Below, in pieces: positions 4,872 through 6,401 of a DNA stretch of 6,401 nucleotides. The notes beneath the pieces were generated by a model, which searched no databases, was not told the origin of the DNA, and saw nothing but the letters and a program-made list of their open reading frames with translations. Each line of letters opens with the position of its first letter. Position 1 is the first letter of the stretch. Made by a program: the position numbers and the translations under genes. This DNA is from Nitrososphaerota archaeon (GTDB lineage: Archaea; Thermoproteota; Nitrososphaeria; Nitrososphaerales; JAGGXQ01), in assembly GCA_021162925.1 (NCBI GenBank), contig JAGGXQ010000070.1:1-6401 (forward strand). Reading direction: 5' to 3'.

Positions 4872-5736
4872 TCCTCATCGACCTCAGCCTCCCCAGCTCG
4901 CATACGCTTTCGGCGACCAGGTCGTGCTCGTGTATGCTCTCCTCGCTCCTCACGTAGAACCTCACGACGACGTCGTCCCCGAGGTCTGGGAAGGATTCGA
5001 CGAAGCCATCCATCATGGACCTGACGCAGTCTTCGGCGAACTTCGGGTTCTTCAGGGCGCGCTCGACCACCTCCTTCTCATCGGCCCTCTTCAGCGTGCC
5101 GTACGTGGGGGAGCTGAAGGATCGCTCGACTATGTCGTAGAGCTTCTTGACGTCGAGCTCGTACCCCTCCGGTAGCTCGGTCATGAGCACGCCGTAGGCC
5201 CTTTGGACGTGGGTCCCGAACGGGAAGTCGTCGGGCAGCGTAACCCCCTCCTTCAGGAGCTCCTGGGCGCAAGGGCATGCGGTGAGCCCCACGACCCCCA
5301 CCCCTATGCTCCTCCTGATGCTACCGTCCCTTCGGGCTACGGCCGAAGCGAAGACGTCGAAGGTCTCATACCCCTTCGCCTTGGTCACCGGCGCCCTCTT
5401 CGGGGTTATCACCTCCCCCTTCGCCCTCACCTCCGATCTGCTCGCATACTCGTGCCTCTTCAGAAGCTCCCTGGCCATGAGCCCGCAGGCGTCTTCGAGC
5501 CTGAAGGTCTTGCCGTCCAGGAGCTCGACCACCTCCACCATCGCCTCGTAGTTCCTGGAGATATGGACCCCTTTCAGATCCATCGGTAGATCGATGAAGA
5601 GGTCGAACTCGGGGACCATGAGCACCTTTTTGCCGTCGAAGCTCAGATAGCTTATGGGCGCCCTGACCGATACGACCCCCACCCTCTGGATCGGGGCTTC
5701 GAACTTCGGCCTTTCCCTATGCACATCTAGAGGCAT
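4861..5736 (-). CDS. mptA: GTP cyclohydrolase MptA (Fe(II)-dependent, FolE2-like)
   Basis: MptA opens GTP to form 7,8-dihydroneopterin 2',3'-cyclic phosphate, the first step of archaeal pterin synthesis. The frame stays open to an ATG at 5799, but I place the start at the ATG at 5736, giving 291 residues. MPLDVHRERPKFEAPIQRVGV then aligns with the usual N-terminus, and a TATA box lies 27 bp upstream of it. The longer start would put that promoter inside the gene. Family marks with this numbering are the DLPMDLKGVHISRN segment (residues 49-62), CPC at 154-156, THVQRA with His176, ERSFSSPTYGTLKRADE with Glu204, and EESIHEHD with His269 and His271. By analogy with FolE2, metal ligands would come from these Cys, His and Glu positions. 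It is the first gene of an operon with mptD and is divergent from a PadR-type regulator. Confidence 0.92.
   Translation of the reverse strand: MPLDVHRERPKFEAPIQRVGVVSVRAPISYLSFDGKKVLMVPEFDLFIDLPMDLKGVHISRNYEAMVEVVELLDGKTFRLEDACGLMARELLKRHEYASRSEVRAKGEVITPKRAPVTKAKGYETFDVFASAVARRDGSIRRSIGVGVVGLTACPCAQELLKEGVTLPDDFPFGTHVQRAYGVLMTELPEGYELDVKKLYDIVERSFSSPTYGTLKRADEKEVVERALKNPKFAEDCVRSMMDGFVESFPDLGDDVVVRFYVRSEESIHEHDLVAESVCELGRLRSMRNGG
4881..4885 (-). promoter_or_regulatory. mptD: Shine-Dalgarno site for mptD
   Basis: GAGGT on - lies inside the mptA coding region, nine bases before the mptD ATG. It supports SD-based initiation of this internal gene. Confidence 0.5.
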
Positions 5737-5757
5737 CCCGAAAACTCCCAAACCCGC

Positions 5758-5767
5758 AAATAAAAGC
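5758..5767 (-). promoter_or_regulatory. mptA: TATA box for the mptA-mptD operon
   Basis: GCTTTTATTT on - is centred about 26-27 bp from the ATG at 5736. It predicts a leaderless mRNA and decides the mptA start in favour of 5736 over 5799. Confidence 0.6.
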
Positions 5768-5778
5768 TTGGCGAAGGG

Positions 5779-5786
5779 TTTATATA
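5779..5786 (+). promoter_or_regulatory. TATA box for the PadR-family gene
   Basis: TTTATATA is a near-consensus box centred 26 bp before the ATG at 5809. The GGAG just before the ATG is too close to act as a Shine-Dalgarno site, so the transcript is probably leaderless. Confidence 0.72.
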
Positions 5787-5800
5787 TCGCTAGCGACATA
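5783..5800. promoter_or_regulatory. 18-bp palindrome, candidate PadR-type operator
   Basis: The core TCGCTAGCGA (5787-5796) is a perfect palindrome. With one mismatched pair it extends to 18 bp. Read as half-sites it is ATAT-N8-ACAT, one base off the ATGT-N8-ACAT operator described for bacterial PadR proteins. It overlaps the TATA box of the divergent PadR-family gene and lies about 15 bp behind the mptA TATA box, so it could control one or both transcripts. Confidence 0.6.
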
Positions 5801-5808
5801 GGAGTGGC

Positions 5809-6336
5809 ATGGACATAGATAGGATACTCGCATCCGTTCCAAGGGGATTTTCAAGGCTACTGATCCTGAAGATGCTGAAGGATAGGCCCATGAGGGGCAG
5901 GGAGCTGATCCTAGAGGCCGAGAAGCTTAGCAAGGGGCTCTGGAGGCCTTCCCCGGGCCTGATCTACCCCCTCCTGGGGAGGCTTTTATCCGAGGGTCTG
6001 ATAGAGGAAGACGAGGACGGAAGGTACAGGTTGACGAAGAGGGGAGAAGACGTCCTGAGCGACGTAGATGCGTTGAAGAGGAGCATAGAGCGGCAGATGG
6101 ACTTCTTGACGACCCTCAGCGTAACAGGCAAGTTCCTGATATTCGATGTGATAGAGCGCATAGTGAGCATCTCCAACATCCTCTGGGAGAACATAGAGAA
6201 GCTGAGCAAGGAGCAGAGGGCCAGGTACAAGGAGTTCCTGAAGAGGGAGCTGAGGAGGATAGAGGAGCTGGAGGCGAGAGAGAAGAGGGAGTCGGTGAAG
6301 GTAGAGGGGGAATCGAAGGAGGAATCGGAGGGTTAA
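5809..6336 (+). CDS. PadR-family winged-helix transcriptional regulator
   Basis: This 175-residue DNA-binding protein carries a winged helix at residues about 14-85: SRLLILKMLKDRPMRGREL, then the PadR signature SPGLIYPLLGRLLSEGLIEE (48-67) and the wing DGRYRLTKRGEDVL. Residues about 86-160 are predicted long helices rich in charge (SIERQMDFLTTL; KEQRARYKEFLKRELRRIEE). These are suitable for the dimerisation arm of PadR proteins. The last 20 residues are an acidic, probably disordered Lys/Glu/Ser tail. PadR proteins are usually ligand-responsive repressors that regulate themselves and a neighbour. The ATG at 5809 is fixed by the TATA spacing. A palindrome inside its promoter supports autoregulation, and the divergent mptA-mptD operon is the nearest possible target. 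The ligand is unknown; a pterin is only a guess. Confidence 0.88.
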   Translation: MDIDRILASVPRGFSRLLILKMLKDRPMRGRELILEAEKLSKGLWRPSPGLIYPLLGRLLSEGLIEEDEDGRYRLTKRGEDVLSDVDALKRSIERQMDFLTTLSVTGKFLIFDVIERIVSISNILWENIEKLSKEQRARYKEFLKRELRRIEELEAREKRESVKVEGESKEESEG

Positions 6337-6340
6337 TAAG
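6333..6340 (+). promoter_or_regulatory. TATA box for the right-edge gene
   Basis: TTAATAAG overlaps the stop codon of the PadR-family gene and is centred about 27 bp before the TTG at 6364. This is the same spacing seen elsewhere in the window, and it supports a new transcript starting there. Confidence 0.55.
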
Positions 6341-6363
6341 ATACCCCGATCCCGAAAACCGGG

Positions 6364-6401
6364 TTGAGGATCGTAGCGGTGGGTAAAAGGGCCTTCGTTT
6401 C
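6364..6401 (+). CDS. Start of a gene, possibly V/A-type ATPase subunit F (partial)
   Basis: From the TTG at 6364 the frame is open to the right edge and reads MRIVAVGKRAFV (12 complete codons). A first beta strand followed by a Gly loop resembles the N-terminus of subunit F of archaeal A-type ATP synthase (M-K-I-V-V-x-G-D-x-x-T-V). Twelve residues are far too few to be sure, and many nucleotide-binding-fold proteins begin alike. TTG is preferred because a TATA box lies about 27 bp upstream; an in-frame GTG at 6379 is the alternative. Confidence 0.35.
   Translation, partial: MRIVAVGKRAFV

Noticed and set aside
4825..5589. Several + strand frames opposite mptA and mptD
   Set aside because: All are antisense to conserved enzymes and show no conserved motif, promoter or ribosome site.
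5737..5766. GGG runs upstream of mptA (- strand) as a G-quadruplex
   Set aside because: Only three GGG tracts are present before the start codon; a four-tract motif is not formed.

Overview
The window is archaeal and probably comes from a thermophile. The evidence is eukaryote-type ribosomal protein eL15, an archaeal NAC homologue, the archaeal pterin enzymes MptA and MptD, and a COG1709-like regulator. TATA boxes lie about 25-28 bp upstream of most start codons, Arg is mostly AGG, Ile is often ATA, and the proteins are rich in Lys, Arg and Glu. A TACK-lineage archaeon fits best, but this is an impression, not a proof.

Left part (1-2490). The C-terminal end of a P-type cation ATPase is followed by a HAD-IIA phosphatase-like gene, both on +. 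The HAD gene converges, with overlapping stop codons, on a small secreted beta-sandwich protein on -. Upstream of that on - is a COG3199-type ATP-NAD kinase family gene.

Middle (2490-3740). A 52-bp gap with one central AT-rich box separates the kinase gene from a + strand operon. The operon holds a TGT-C2/PUA RNA-binding protein and NAC, joined by an ATGA overlap. NAC converges on, and overlaps by 14 bp, a short-form eL15 gene on -.

Right part (3740-6401). On - lie, in transcription order, mptA, mptD (11-nt overlap), a COG1709-like HTH regulator and eL15. The last two have their own promoters. MptA (GTP cyclohydrolase) and MptD (dihydroneopterin aldolase) are two steps of the archaeal pterin route to a methanopterin- or folate-type C1 carrier. 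Divergent from mptA is a PadR-family regulator with a palindrome in its promoter that resembles known PadR operators. The right edge holds only the first codons of a + gene, possibly V/A-type ATPase subunit F.

The initiation pattern is consistent. The first gene of each transcript has a TATA box about 26 bp from its start codon and so looks leaderless, including GTG and TTG starts. The two internal operon genes, NAC and mptD, have Shine-Dalgarno-like GAGG motifs instead. No mobile element, CRISPR array, tRNA or rRNA gene was seen, and no gene-free stretch exceeds 100 bp. The most notable unexplained signals are the two promoter dyads next to regulators, the single shared TATA element, the shortened eL15 and the HAD protein with Glu in place of the second catalytic Asp.
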